Source: Streptomyces sp. DSM 110735 (lineage in GTDB: Bacteria > Actinomycetota > Actinomycetes > Streptomycetales > Streptomycetaceae). Taken from it: a stretch of DNA of 64,000 nt. The DNA is taken from assembly GCF_016482685.1 (NCBI RefSeq), contig NZ_JACYHF010000004.1, positions 310,001-374,000 on the forward strand, in the 5' to 3' direction. The notes beneath the pieces were generated by a model that had not been told where the DNA came from, ran no database searches, and worked only from the letters and a program-made list of their open reading frames with translations. Positions 54,223 through 62,328 of the stretch are shown here, piece after piece; the first letter of the stretch is position 1, and the number at the start of each line of letters is the position of its first letter. The position numbers and the translations under genes are program-made.

Positions 54223-55110
54223 TCACCCCGCCGCGCACGCCAGCTCGTACAGCCGCTCCAGCCGTACCCGCGTCTCCTCGTTCTTCGGGGTGTAGATCAC
54301 CATCCGGGGTCCCGGGTCGGGGCTGAGCCACAGGTCGGTGTGTTCCAGCGTCAGGTGACCGACGTACGGGTTGAGGAATTCCTTCGTCTTGGAGCGGTTG
54401 CCGACGACCTCGTACCGCTCCCAGTGCTCGCGGAACTCGGGGAGTGCCTGGAGGCGCTTCAGCAGGACTTTCCAGGCGGGTTCGCCGAGGTGGCCGGCGA
54501 GGGAGGCGCGGAGGCGGGCGGCCATGAGGCGGAGGGTGTCGTCGAGGTGGACGATCGAGGAGCGCCATTCGGGGTGGGTGTAGGCGAGGAGGACGCAGTT
54601 GCGGTCCTCCGGCGGGACGGCGTCCAGGTCGCAGAGCAGCCGGGCGTAGGCGCGGTTGTACGCCAGGATGTCGTACCGGCTGTTCTGCACGGCGGCGGGG
54701 TACGGCTCCATCTGGCGCAGCGCGTCCCGCAGGGCCGGGGTGAGGCTCGGGCAGGTCGCGGCGGGCGTGGGGTCGGTGGCCCCGGCCAACTGGAAGAGAT
54801 GGGCCCGCTCGCTGGGGTCGAGCAGCAGGGTGCGGGCGAGGGCGTCGAGCACCTGGACGGAGACCTGGATGTTGCGTGCCTGCTCCAGCCAGGTGTACCA
54901 GGTCACGCCCACCGCGGAGAGGTGCGCGACCTCCTCCCGGCGCAGTCCCGGCGTACGGCGCCGCGCGCCCCGGGGCAGCCCCACCTGCTCGGGCGGGATG
55001 CGCTCGCGGCGGCTGCGCAGGAACGTGGCCAGCTCATGGCGCCGGATCTCCGCGCTCCTGGTCACGGGAGCGGTGGTCTCCGGGGCGGTTTCCTGGGCCA
55101 TGGTCGACAT
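54223..55110 (-). CDS. XRE-family regulator with MmyB-like ligand-binding domain
   Basis: The 295-residue protein has an N-terminal XRE helix-turn-helix (ELATFLRSRRERIPPEQVGL, PGLRREEVAHLSAVGVTWYT, then WLEQARNIQVSVQVLDALAR). A C-terminal domain of the MmyB/MLTR type follows (PYPAAVQNSRYDILAYNRAY, HPEWRSSIVHLDDTLRLMAA), a fold thought to bind a hydrophobic ligand. Such regulators usually control the divergent neighbour, here a DHA2-type efflux pump at 55289. ATG 55110 is chosen (GGAACC upstream). Repeated GTACCAGG motifs fill the space between the two genes. Confidence 0.9.
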   Translation of the reverse strand: MSTMAQETAPETTAPVTRSAEIRRHELATFLRSRRERIPPEQVGLPRGARRRTPGLRREEVAHLSAVGVTWYTWLEQARNIQVSVQVLDALARTLLLDPSERAHLFQLAGATDPTPAATCPSLTPALRDALRQMEPYPAAVQNSRYDILAYNRAYARLLCDLDAVPPEDRNCVLLAYTHPEWRSSIVHLDDTLRLMAARLRASLAGHLGEPAWKVLLKRLQALPEFREHWERYEVVGNRSKTKEFLNPYVGHLTLEHTDLWLSPDPGPRMVIYTPKNEETRVRLERLYELACAAG

Positions 55111-55142
55111 GGTTCCAGAATGCGCCCGCCCCCACCCCGTTT

Positions 55143-55259
55143 CCAGGTACTTCTGCCACCAGGATGAGCGGGAATCAGTACCAGGTTGACGAGTCTGCCC
55201 GGCCGGACGGAGAGGATTGGCGGGTAGTTCCGGTACCAGGATGAGGACACTCTGGTACC
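55143..55259. promoter_or_regulatory. candidate operator array for the XRE regulator
   Basis: Between the divergent regulator and pump there are five related half-sites: CCAGGTAC (55143-55150), CACCAGGATGAG (55157-55168), GTACCAGGTTGA (55178-55189), GGTACCAGGATGAG (55232-55245) and CTGGTACC (55252-55259). The last two form an inverted repeat GGTACCAG-N12-CTGGTACC. The repetition is visible directly; that the XRE protein binds it is inferred. Confidence 0.6.
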
Positions 55260-55288
55260 CGTCTGCGCCACGCCGCAGGCTCGTGAAC

Positions 55289-56719
55289 ATGACCGAGACC
55301 CTCCACCGCGCGCCCACCGTACGCGCCCCGGCGGCGGCACCCACCCTCACCGGGCCGGGGCTGCTCACCGTCCTGCTGGCCGCGGCGCTCCCGCTGGTCG
55401 ACTTCTTCATCGTCAACGTCGCCCTGCCCGCCATCGGCTCCGACCTCCACGCGAGCGAGGCGGTACTGGAACTGGTCGTGGCCGGGTACGGCGTCACCTA
55501 CGCCGTCCTGCTCGTCCTCGGCGGGCGGCTCGGCGACCTCTTCGGCAGGCGGCGGCTGTTCCTCGCCGGGATGGCCGCCTTCGGGCTCACCTCGCTGGCG
55601 TGCGGGCTCGCGCCGGGCGCGTGGAGCCTGGTCGCGGCGCGGGCAGCGCAGGGCGCGGCGGCGGCGATGATGCTTCCGCAGGTGCTCGCCACCATCCAGG
55701 CCACGACGACCGGCGGCCGCCGCGCCCGCGCGATGAGCCTGTACGGCGCGACGGCGGGGCTCTCCATGGTGATCGGGCAGATCCTGGGCGGCGTCCTGGT
55801 CGCCGCCGACATCGCGGGCACCGGCTGGCGGTCGATCTTCCTCGTCAACGTGCCCGTGGTCGTCCTCGGTCTGGTACTCGCCGTCCGCCGCGTCCCCGAC
55901 ACCCGCTCCCGGCACCCGGAACCGGTAGACGTGCCCGGCACCGTCCTGCTCGCCGTCGCCCTCCTCGCGCTGCTCGCCCCGCTGACCGAGGGCCGTGCGA
56001 CCGGCTGGCCGCTGTGGACATGGCTGTCGCTGGCCGCCTTCCCGGTCGCCGCCTGGGCGTTCTACGCCGTCGAGCGCCGCGCGGACCGGCGTGGACACAC
56101 CCCGCTGCTCCCGCCGAGCCTGTTCGCGGCGCCGTCGCTGCGGCGCGGGCTGCTGATCATCGTGCCGTTCTCGCTGGGGTTCAGCGGGTTCATGTTCGTG
56201 ATCGCGCTGAGCCTTCAGCAGGGGGCGGGGCTCGGTCCGGTGAAGGCGGGGCTCGCGCTCGCGCCGATGGCGGTGTCGTTCCTGCTCGTCTCGCTGGCGG
56301 GACCGCGGCTGATCGCCCGCTTCGGCACGCGGGTGGTGGCCACCGGGTCCGTGCTCCAGGGCATCGGCATCCTGCTCATCGCGCTGGCGGTGTGGCAGGA
56401 CTGGCCGCACCTGAGTCTCGGCACGCTGCTGCCGGGCGCGGCGGTCGCGGGCGCCGGTCAGGCACTCCAGTTGCCCAACCTGCTGCGCATCGTCCTGTCG
56501 GAGGTACCGTCCGCCCGCGCCGGAGTGGGCAGCGGTGTCCTCACCACCACCCAGCAGGCGTCCCTCGCCCTCGGTGTGGCCACCCTGGGCGCGCTGTTCC
56601 TCAGCCTGATCCCTCACCTGGGGATGCGGGACGCGCTCCTCGCGGCGCTCGTCACCCAGTTGGGAGCGATTCTCGTCACGGGACTGCTGAGCCTGCGACT
56701 GCCTCGGGAGGTGGGGTGA
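55289..56719 (+). CDS. MFS efflux transporter, DHA2-like, under XRE control
   Basis: The 476-residue protein has about 13-14 membrane helices: LPLVDFFIVNVALPAIGSDL in helix 1, GGRLGDLFGRRRLFLAGMA as motif A, ARAAQGAAAAMMLPQVLATI, and SLYGATAGLSMVIGQILGG as motif C. It should be a proton-driven exporter. ATG 55289 has a weak site (CAGG at about 11 bases). It is divergent from the XRE/MmyB-like regulator, with a repeated motif in between, so the pump is probably induced by the compound that the regulator senses. Confidence 0.9.
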   Translation: MTETLHRAPTVRAPAAAPTLTGPGLLTVLLAAALPLVDFFIVNVALPAIGSDLHASEAVLELVVAGYGVTYAVLLVLGGRLGDLFGRRRLFLAGMAAFGLTSLACGLAPGAWSLVAARAAQGAAAAMMLPQVLATIQATTTGGRRARAMSLYGATAGLSMVIGQILGGVLVAADIAGTGWRSIFLVNVPVVVLGLVLAVRRVPDTRSRHPEPVDVPGTVLLAVALLALLAPLTEGRATGWPLWTWLSLAAFPVAAWAFYAVERRADRRGHTPLLPPSLFAAPSLRRGLLIIVPFSLGFSGFMFVIALSLQQGAGLGPVKAGLALAPMAVSFLLVSLAGPRLIARFGTRVVATGSVLQGIGILLIALAVWQDWPHLSLGTLLPGAAVAGAGQALQLPNLLRIVLSEVPSARAGVGSGVLTTTQQASLALGVATLGALFLSLIPHLGMRDALLAALVTQLGAILVTGLLSLRLPREVG

Positions 56720-56842
56720 GGGGGCGGGGTGCGTGAGGGCGCGTGAGGCGGAGCGCGGGGGCGGGGTGTGCAGCCCCTCCTGTGACGGTCCCCACCCCCC
56801 ATTCCCGCCCCCGCCCCACTCCCCGTGCTGCACACTCCGCCC

Positions 56843-57070
56843 ATGGAGAGCAGGGGTGCGGGGAGTGTGCGGCGGTGGGACCGGCACGGGCGGCTCCACG
56901 AGGTGGGGGTGCGGCAGAACGGGCTGCGGCGGGTGATCAGTTGCGGGACCTGCGGCTGGCGGGAGGGGACGCGGCTCCTGCCGTGGGGCAGGGCGGAGGA
57001 GCACCTGGAGAAAGCGGCGGCGCATCTGGCCGCGGCCCATCAGGCGACGGTCGACCCCGCGCGGCGATGA
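56843..57070 (+). CDS. small protein with a CxxC motif, unknown function
   Basis: The 75-residue product has WDRHGRLHEVGVRQNGLRR, then ISCGTCGWREG with a Cys-x-x-Cys knuckle, and a C-terminal Ala-rich helix (GRAEEHLEKAAAHLAAAHQ). The mixed, structured composition suggests a real small protein, perhaps half a zinc ribbon. ATG 56843 lacks a clear ribosome site; GTG 56825 would add six residues. It lies 123 bases after the pump gene on the same strand. Confidence 0.5.
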   Translation: MESRGAGSVRRWDRHGRLHEVGVRQNGLRRVISCGTCGWREGTRLLPWGRAEEHLEKAAAHLAAAHQATVDPARR

Positions 57071-57131
57071 ATCGGCGCGCCCGTGGGAGTCGTACCCAGT
57101 GACGCCCCACGCCGACCGGAAGGCGACCGCC

Positions 57132-58271
57132 ATGACCGCACTGCACGACACGCTGAGCCAGTACGTCGACGACGGCCGCCTCCCCGGCGCGGTCGCGCTG
57201 GTCGCGCGCGGGGACGACGTCGAGGTGGTGACCGTCGGGCACGCGGACGAGGAGCGGAGCGTGCCGATGGCGCGGGACTCGCTGTTCCGGATCGCCTCCA
57301 TCAGCAAGCCCCTCACCGCCGCCGCGCTGATGATGCTGATCGAGGACGGGCGGGTCGCCCTTGAGGACCCGGTGGAACGGTGGCTGCCGGAACTGGCCGC
57401 GCCCATGGTGGTGCGGACGCCGGAGAGTCCGGTCGACGACGTGGTCCCCGCCGAACGGTCCATCACCGTGGAGGACCTGCTCAGTTCCCGGCCGGGCTGG
57501 GGCTTCCCCGCCGACTTCTCGCTGCCCGCGGTCACCGCCCTGTTCGCCGTGCAGAACGGCCGCTTCCCGCACACCTACCCGACCCTGGACACCTGGCTGG
57601 CCGAACTCGCCAAGGTCCCGCTGCTGAACCAGCCCGGCGAGGCGTGGCTCTACAACACCGCCTCCGACCTCCAGGGCGCCCTGATCGCGCGGGCGTCAGG
57701 CAGCACGCTCCCGGAGTTCATGGCCGAGCGGATCTTCGAACCCCTCGGCATGAAGGACACCGGCTTCTGCGTGCAGGAGCGCGAGTGGCACCGGTTCACC
57801 ACCGCCTTCCGCCCGGGCGAGAACGGCACTGCCGAGGTCTCGGACGACCGCATGGACGACTGGAAGCGGCTCCCCGACTTCCCCTCCGGCGCCGGTGGTC
57901 TGGTCTCCACCGCCGACGACTGGCTGGCGTTCGCCCGGATGCTGCTCGCCCGCGGCGAGAGCCCCGAAGGGCGCCGTCTCCTCTCCCCGGAAGCCGTGAC
58001 CCGCATGACCACCGACCGCCTCACCCCCGCCCAGCGCGAAGCCAGCCCCCTCTTCCTGGAGGGCCAGGGCTGGGGCTACGGCGGCTCGGTGGACGTCACC
58101 CGCACCGACCCCTGGACCGTCCCCGGCCGCTACGGCTGGGTCGGCGGCACCGGCACCACAGCCCACCTGATCCCGGCCACCGCCAAGGTCACCGTCCTCC
58201 TCACCCAGGTCGCCATGACCGGCCCCACCCCACCGGAGGCGATGCGCGACTTCTGGCGCGTCACCGCCTAG
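57132..58271 (+). CDS. serine hydrolase of the beta-lactamase/class C family
   Basis: The 379-residue protein has the SxxK motif SISK (Ser56, Lys59) after LFRIA, an active-site Tyr-Asn segment in AWLYNTASDLQGALI, GGLVSTADDWLAFARML, and a final GWVGGTGTT corresponding to the third motif. There is no signal peptide, so it is likely a cytoplasmic esterase or peptidase rather than a secreted beta-lactamase. ATG 57132 has GGAAGG upstream. The stop is followed 13 bases later by the convergent hicBA pair. Confidence 0.9.
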   Translation: MTALHDTLSQYVDDGRLPGAVALVARGDDVEVVTVGHADEERSVPMARDSLFRIASISKPLTAAALMMLIEDGRVALEDPVERWLPELAAPMVVRTPESPVDDVVPAERSITVEDLLSSRPGWGFPADFSLPAVTALFAVQNGRFPHTYPTLDTWLAELAKVPLLNQPGEAWLYNTASDLQGALIARASGSTLPEFMAERIFEPLGMKDTGFCVQEREWHRFTTAFRPGENGTAEVSDDRMDDWKRLPDFPSGAGGLVSTADDWLAFARMLLARGESPEGRRLLSPEAVTRMTTDRLTPAQREASPLFLEGQGWGYGGSVDVTRTDPWTVPGRYGWVGGTGTTAHLIPATAKVTVLLTQVAMTGPTPPEAMRDFWRVTA

Positions 58272-58284
58272 TTGGAACTGGAGG

Positions 58285-58509
58285 CTACTTGAGGTGCTCG
58301 GTGAGGTCGTCCACCGTCCAGTCGGCCTGACGGAGGATGGAGCGCAGAGTGCCCGGCGCGAGGGAACGATGCAGGGGCACGATGACAGTTCGATCATCTT
58401 TGCGGTACTTGGCGTGACTGCCACGGGTGGAGACATGGCCGAATCCGGCGCGCTCCAGCGCCTTGACGATCTCAGTACCGGACAGGCCGTTGGGTACGGC
58501 AGGGCTCAT
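58285..58509 (-). CDS. hicA: HicA-like mRNA interferase toxin
   Basis: The 74-residue protein has the HicA double-stranded-RNA-binding-like fold: SGTEIVKALERAGFGHVSTR, then GSHAKYRK with catalytic His32, TVIVPLHRSLAPGTLRSILR, and a final helix. HicA cleaves mRNA and is neutralised by HicB. Its ATG overlaps the hicB stop by 4 bases (ATGA). Here hicB comes first, the reverse of the classic hicAB order, though both orders are known. Confidence 0.88.
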   Translation of the reverse strand: MSPAVPNGLSGTEIVKALERAGFGHVSTRGSHAKYRKDDRTVIVPLHRSLAPGTLRSILRQADWTVDDLTEHLK

Positions 58510-58718
58510 GCGACGCGAACCTCGACCGGCGCGGTGATCACGTCAGTGACCTCGGGTACGGGAGCGTCCTCGAAGTACAGCTCCAGCGCCTCACGGAGGT
58601 TGGACAATGCCTCCTCGATGCTCTCGCCCTGGCTGGTGACCTCTACCTGGAGGCAACGGGCCACATACCACCCGTCCTCATGGGTGACCGCGGCAGTCAG
58701 ATGCAGTGCGTGCGTCAT
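58506..58718 (-). CDS. hicB: HicB-like antitoxin
   Basis: The 70-residue protein has the HicB partial RNase H-like fold: LTAAVTHEDGWYVARCLQVE, VTSQGESIEEALSNLREALELYFE, with the typical short spacing. It lacks a C-terminal DNA-binding domain, so it should neutralise HicA by direct binding without strong DNA binding of its own. ATG 58718 has no clear Shine-Dalgarno sequence. It is translationally coupled to hicA. Confidence 0.88.
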   Translation of the reverse strand: MTHALHLTAAVTHEDGWYVARCLQVEVTSQGESIEEALSNLREALELYFEDAPVPEVTDVITAPVEVRVA

Positions 58719-58831
58719 GGGCAAAGTCTGGCACGCCGGGCGATATCGACGATGGTGTTCCACCACCTCACCCAGTCGTCGCATCAAGCGTATGCCGCCG
58801 AAGCCGACATACGTCGAGCGAAAACCCACGC

Positions 58832-59422
58832 CTAGGCATCCGCCCGCAACCCCCGTATCAGCAGTCCCACCACCGCCTCGAAGTCCGTCTCGATCTCCGG
58901 GCGCTGCCATTCGCGGGCGTGGCAGGGGTCGTGGAAGCGGGCTGTGGCCTGGAAGACGGCGCGGGCTTCGGCGGTGGCGTCGGCCGGGCGGAAGGTGCCC
59001 GTGTCGACACCGGCTCCGATGATGGTGGCGAGCTGGGCGGTGAGGTCGGTGATGTGGTCGCCGACCGTGGCGCCGTTCTCGTCGGCCAGGACGCTGTAGG
59101 TGGCGAAGAGTTCGGGGTCGTCGCCCGCCTTGTGCCGCTTGGCCTCGAAGAGGGCGGACAGCCAGTCGCGCAGCCGTTCCTCGGCGGGGCCCGGGCCACC
59201 GGCGATCCCGGCCAGCTTGAGCGAGGTGCGGTCCAGCCAGCGCTTGGTCACCGCCTCGCGCAGCGCCGCCTTGGTGCGGAAGTGGCGGTAGACGCTGCCG
59301 TGGCTGACACCGAGCGCGCGGGCCACGTCCACCACGGTGGCCTTGGCCGGGCCGTGGCGGCGCAGCACCTCCTCGGTCGCTTCGAGGATGCGCTCGGCGG
59401 TCAGGGTCTCGGTCGCTGCCAT
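58832..59422 (-). CDS. TetR-family regulator
   Basis: The 196-residue protein has an N-terminal TetR helix-turn-helix (ERILEATEEVLRRHGPAKAT, VVDVARALGVSHGSVYRHFR, TKAALREAVTKRW) and a C-terminal helical ligand-binding and dimer domain (AEERLRDWLSALFEAKRHKA, DHITDLTAQLATIIGAG). It lies 77 bases downstream of the aldo/keto reductase on the same strand. A perfect 7+7 palindrome at that gene's promoter is a good candidate for its operator, which would make the unit autoregulated if co-transcribed. Confidence 0.92.
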   Translation of the reverse strand: MAATETLTAERILEATEEVLRRHGPAKATVVDVARALGVSHGSVYRHFRTKAALREAVTKRWLDRTSLKLAGIAGGPGPAEERLRDWLSALFEAKRHKAGDDPELFATYSVLADENGATVGDHITDLTAQLATIIGAGVDTGTFRPADATAEARAVFQATARFHDPCHAREWQRPEIETDFEAVVGLLIRGLRADA

Positions 59423-59499
59423 GTCCTAGACCGTACCTGGCGGGAAGGCGGCCGTGACCGGCGGAGACGGGTCCTTTCGCCGGGCGCCCGGGCCGCGTC

Positions 59500-60510
59500 T
59501 CACCGCTCGCTGTCGAGCATGGCCATCTGGGCCGGGGCGTACCGCTCCCCCGCTGCCGCGTCCGCCGGTACGGCCTCCTCGATGGCGGCGAGGTCGGCCG
59601 CGTCCAGGGTCACGTCGAGCGCGCCCAGTGCCTCCGTGAGCCGCTCGCGGGTGCGGGCGCCGACCAGCGGCACGATGTCCTCGCCCCGGGAGAGCACCCA
59701 GGCGATGGCGATCTGGGCGACGCTGGCGCCCTTCTGCTCGGCGATCTTCCGCAGGGCGTCGACCAGGGTCAGGTTGTGCTGGAAGTTCTCGCCCTGGAAG
59801 CGCGGCGAGAAGGAGCGGAAGTCGGTGGCCGCGAAGTCGCGGTCGGCGGTGATGTGGTTGGAGAGGAGCCCGCGCGAGAGGACGCCGTACGCCGTGACGC
59901 CGATGCCCAGTTCGCGCAGGGTGGGCAGGATCTCCTGCTCCGGACCGCGGGAGATCAGCGCGTACTCGATCTGGAGGTCGGAGATCGGGGCCGTCGCGGC
60001 GGCCCGGCGGATGGTGTCGGGTCCGACCTCGCTGAGACCGATGTGCCGGACCCAGCCCTTCTCGACCAGTTCCGCGACGGCGCCGACCGTCTCCTCGATC
60101 GGCACGTCCGGGTCGAGGCGGGAGGGGCGGTAGATGTCGATGTGGTCCACGCCGAGGCGCTGGAGGGAGTAGGCGGCGAAGGTCTTCACGGCGGCGGGGC
60201 GGCCGTCGAAGCCCAGCCAGGCGCCGTCCGGGTCGCGCAGGGCGCCGAACTTCACGCTCAGCACGGCGTTCTCCCGCAGGTGGGCGGGGGCGGTGCGGAG
60301 GGCTTCGCCGACCAGCAGCTCGTTGTGGCCCATGCCGTAGAAGTCGCCGGTGTCGAGGAGGGTGACACCTTCCTCCAGGGCGGCGTGCACGGTGGCGAGG
60401 GCTTCCGGGCGGTCCGCCTCTCCGTACATGCCGGACATGCCCATGCAGCCGAGGCCGAGGGCGGAGACCTGGGGGCCGGTGGTTCCGAGATTGCGCGTGG
60501 GAATCGTCAT
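59500..60510 (-). CDS. aldo/keto reductase
   Basis: The 336-residue NADPH-dependent oxidoreductase has a (beta/alpha)8 fold with family motifs LGLGCMGMSGMYGEAD, LLDTGDFYGMGHNELLVGEAL with the catalytic Asp and Tyr, SVKFG with the catalytic Lys, and IGLSEVGPDTIRRA. The NADPH-site segments are AIAWVLSRGEDIVPLVGART and RERLTEALGALD. ATG 60510 matches the usual MTIPTRNLG start. It is transcribed together with, or ahead of, the TetR gene. The substrate is unknown. Confidence 0.93.
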   Translation of the reverse strand: MTIPTRNLGTTGPQVSALGLGCMGMSGMYGEADRPEALATVHAALEEGVTLLDTGDFYGMGHNELLVGEALRTAPAHLRENAVLSVKFGALRDPDGAWLGFDGRPAAVKTFAAYSLQRLGVDHIDIYRPSRLDPDVPIEETVGAVAELVEKGWVRHIGLSEVGPDTIRRAAATAPISDLQIEYALISRGPEQEILPTLRELGIGVTAYGVLSRGLLSNHITADRDFAATDFRSFSPRFQGENFQHNLTLVDALRKIAEQKGASVAQIAIAWVLSRGEDIVPLVGARTRERLTEALGALDVTLDAADLAAIEEAVPADAAAGERYAPAQMAMLDSER

Positions 60511-60532
60511 GCGTCCAGCCTGGCACGACGAC

Positions 60533-60554
60533 TGACAGAATTCAATATCTGTCA
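60533..60554. promoter_or_regulatory. palindromic TetR-type operator at the aldo/keto reductase promoter
   Basis: TGACAGA and TCTGTCA (60533-60539 and 60548-60554) form perfect arms around an 8-base AT-rich spacer, 23 bases upstream of the aldo/keto reductase start. A further TGTCAG lies to the right (about 60564-60569). On the minus strand the palindrome overlaps a plausible -10 (GATATTGAAT), so binding would block transcription. The link to the TetR gene is inferred from proximity. Confidence 0.6.
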
Positions 60555-60648
60555 CCTGTTATTTGTCAGTCGCTCGTGGGTAGAAGCCTCTCGGGCACCC
60601 GAGGCGGACGCGGAGACGGACGCAGAGACGGACACCGAAGCGGGCACG

Positions 60649-60693
60649 AAAAAGCCCACCCTCCGGCCCGGAGGACCGGACAGGAGGGTGGGC
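60649..60693 (-). terminator. glyS terminator
   Basis: On the minus strand an 11-bp stem GCCCACCCTCC/GGAGGGTGGGC with an inner hairpin is followed by TTTTT, 14 bases after the glycyl-tRNA synthetase stop. Confidence 0.85.
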
Positions 60694-60706
60694 GGAAATG
60701 CTGAGG

Positions 60707-62089
60707 TCAGGCGCCGATGAGACGGGCCGCGAGGTAGCCCTCGATCTGGTCGAGGGAGACGCGCTCCTGCTTCATCGTGTCGCGCTCGCGCACGGTCACC
60801 GCGTTGTCCTCGAGCGTGTCGAAGTCGACGGTCACGCAGAACGGGGTGCCGATCTCGTCCTGACGGCGGTAGCGGCGGCCGATGGCGCCGGCGTCGTCGA
60901 AGTCGATGTTCCAGTTCTGGCGCAGCGCCTGGGCGAGACCCTTGGCCTTCGGGGACAGCTCCGGGTTGCGGGAGAGCGGGAGGACGGCGACCTTGACCGG
61001 CGCGAGGCGGTGGTCGAGGCGCAGCACGACGCGCTTCTCCATCTTGCCCTTGGCGTTGGGCGCCTCGTCCTCGGTGTAGGCGTCGAGGAGGAAGGCCAGC
61101 ATGGTGCGGCCGACACCCGCGGCGGGCTCGATGACGTAGGGGGTCCAGCGCTCGCCGGCCTCCTGGTCGAAGTAGGAGAGGTCCTGGCCGGACGCCTTGG
61201 CGTGGGCGCCGAGGTCGTAGTCGGTCCGGTTGGCGACACCCTCCAGCTCGCCCCACTCCGAGCCGCCGAACGAGAAGCGGTACTCGATGTCGGCGGTGCG
61301 CTTGGAGTAGTGGGAGAGCTTCTCCTTCGGGTGCTCGAACCAGCGCATGTTCTCCTCGCGCAGACCGAGCCCGGTGTACCAGTTCCAGCGCTGCTGCATC
61401 CAGTACTCCTGCCACTCCTCGTCCTCACCCGGCTTGACGAAGAACTCCATCTCCATCTGCTCGAACTCGCGGGTGCGGAAGATGAAGTTGCCGGGCGTGA
61501 TCTCGTTGCGGAAGGACTTGCCCATCTGGGCGATGCCGAACGGCGGCTTGCGGCGCGAAGTGGTCTGCACCTGGGCGAAGTTGGTGAAGATGCCCTGGGC
61601 GGTCTCGGGACGCAGGTAGGCGACGGAGCCGGAGTCCTGGGTCGGGCCGAGGTGGGTGGAGAGCAGACCGGAGAACTGCTTGGGCTCGGTGAAGGTGCCC
61701 TTGTTGCCACAGTTGGGGCAGTTGAGGTCGGCCAGGCCGTTCGCCGGGGCGTGGCCCTTCTTCTCCTCGTACGCCTCTTCCAGGTGGTCCGCGCGGAACC
61801 GCTTGTGACACGAGGTGCACTCGGTCAGCGGGTCCGTGAAGGTGGCGACGTGACCGGAGGCGACCCAGACCTCGGGGGCCAGGATGACGGACGAGTCGAT
61901 ACCGACCACGTCCTCGCGCGACGTCACCATGTAGCGCCACCACTGACGCTTGATGTTCTCCTTGAGCTCGACACCCAGCGGTCCGTAGTCCCAGGCGGCA
62001 CGCTGTCCGCCGTAGATCTCACTGCACGGGAAAACGAAGCCACGGCGCTTGCTCAGGCTGACGATGGTGTCGATCTTGTCGGCGGCCAC
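60707..62089 (-). CDS. glyS: glycyl-tRNA synthetase (class II, alpha2 type)
   Basis: The 460-residue enzyme charges tRNA-Gly. The N-terminus [30 protein letters not shown] is typical when read in pieces. A zinc site is formed by Cys91, Cys94, Cys124 and Cys127 (CTSC and CPNC). Class II motif 2 is [18 protein letters not shown] read as FRNE ... RTREF, and motif 3 is [14 protein letters not shown]. The C-terminal anticodon-binding domain contains [17 protein letters not shown] and [21 protein letters not shown] 62089 fits the usual length. It is divergent from the zinc-uptake operon. Confidence 0.96.
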   Translation of the reverse strand: MAADKIDTIVSLSKRRGFVFPCSEIYGGQRAAWDYGPLGVELKENIKRQWWRYMVTSREDVVGIDSSVILAPEVWVASGHVATFTDPLTECTSCHKRFRADHLEEAYEEKKGHAPANGLADLNCPNCGNKGTFTEPKQFSGLLSTHLGPTQDSGSVAYLRPETAQGIFTNFAQVQTTSRRKPPFGIAQMGKSFRNEITPGNFIFRTREFEQMEMEFFVKPGEDEEWQEYWMQQRWNWYTGLGLREENMRWFEHPKEKLSHYSKRTADIEYRFSFGGSEWGELEGVANRTDYDLGAHAKASGQDLSYFDQEAGERWTPYVIEPAAGVGRTMLAFLLDAYTEDEAPNAKGKMEKRVVLRLDHRLAPVKVAVLPLSRNPELSPKAKGLAQALRQNWNIDFDDAGAIGRRYRRQDEIGTPFCVTVDFDTLEDNAVTVRERDTMKQERVSLDQIEGYLAARLIGA

Positions 62090-62290
62090 GGTGCTCTCTT
62101 CATTACGACGACGGGCGTTGAAGCGAGATGCTTCCAGCGAATGATTCAGGTTACCGGCGCAGGCTCCCCCTCGGCCAAATCGGCCCCCGCCCGCAGGCGC
62201 CCCGGGGCTGCGCAAGATCACCCAAGGCCACCCAAGCCCCTCCCAAACTTCTCCCGCGAGCGCCCGCATCGCAAGACGCCGGGAAGCTTG

Positions 62291-62328
62291 TTGACAACGG
62301 TTTCCATCTTCGTTGAAAATGAGTGTCA
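62291..62328 (+). promoter_or_regulatory. zinc-uptake promoter with Zur-box-like sequence
   Basis: A perfect -35 TTGACA (62291-62296) is followed after 18 bases by GAAAAT (62315-62320) as the -10. The 15-base TGAAAATGAGTGTCA (62314-62328) matches the Streptomyces Zur box TGAAAATGATTTTCA, as I remember it, at 13 of 15 positions and covers the -10. The predicted transcription start falls at or next to the A of ATG 62328, implying a leaderless mRNA repressed by zinc-loaded Zur. Confidence 0.7.

Noticed and set aside
60606..60641. Three copies of a 12-bp GGACGC(G/A)GAGAC unit upstream of the aldo/keto reductase promoter.
   Set aside because: It is short, imperfect and next to the glyS terminator. 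It is compatible with simple slippage, with no evident function.
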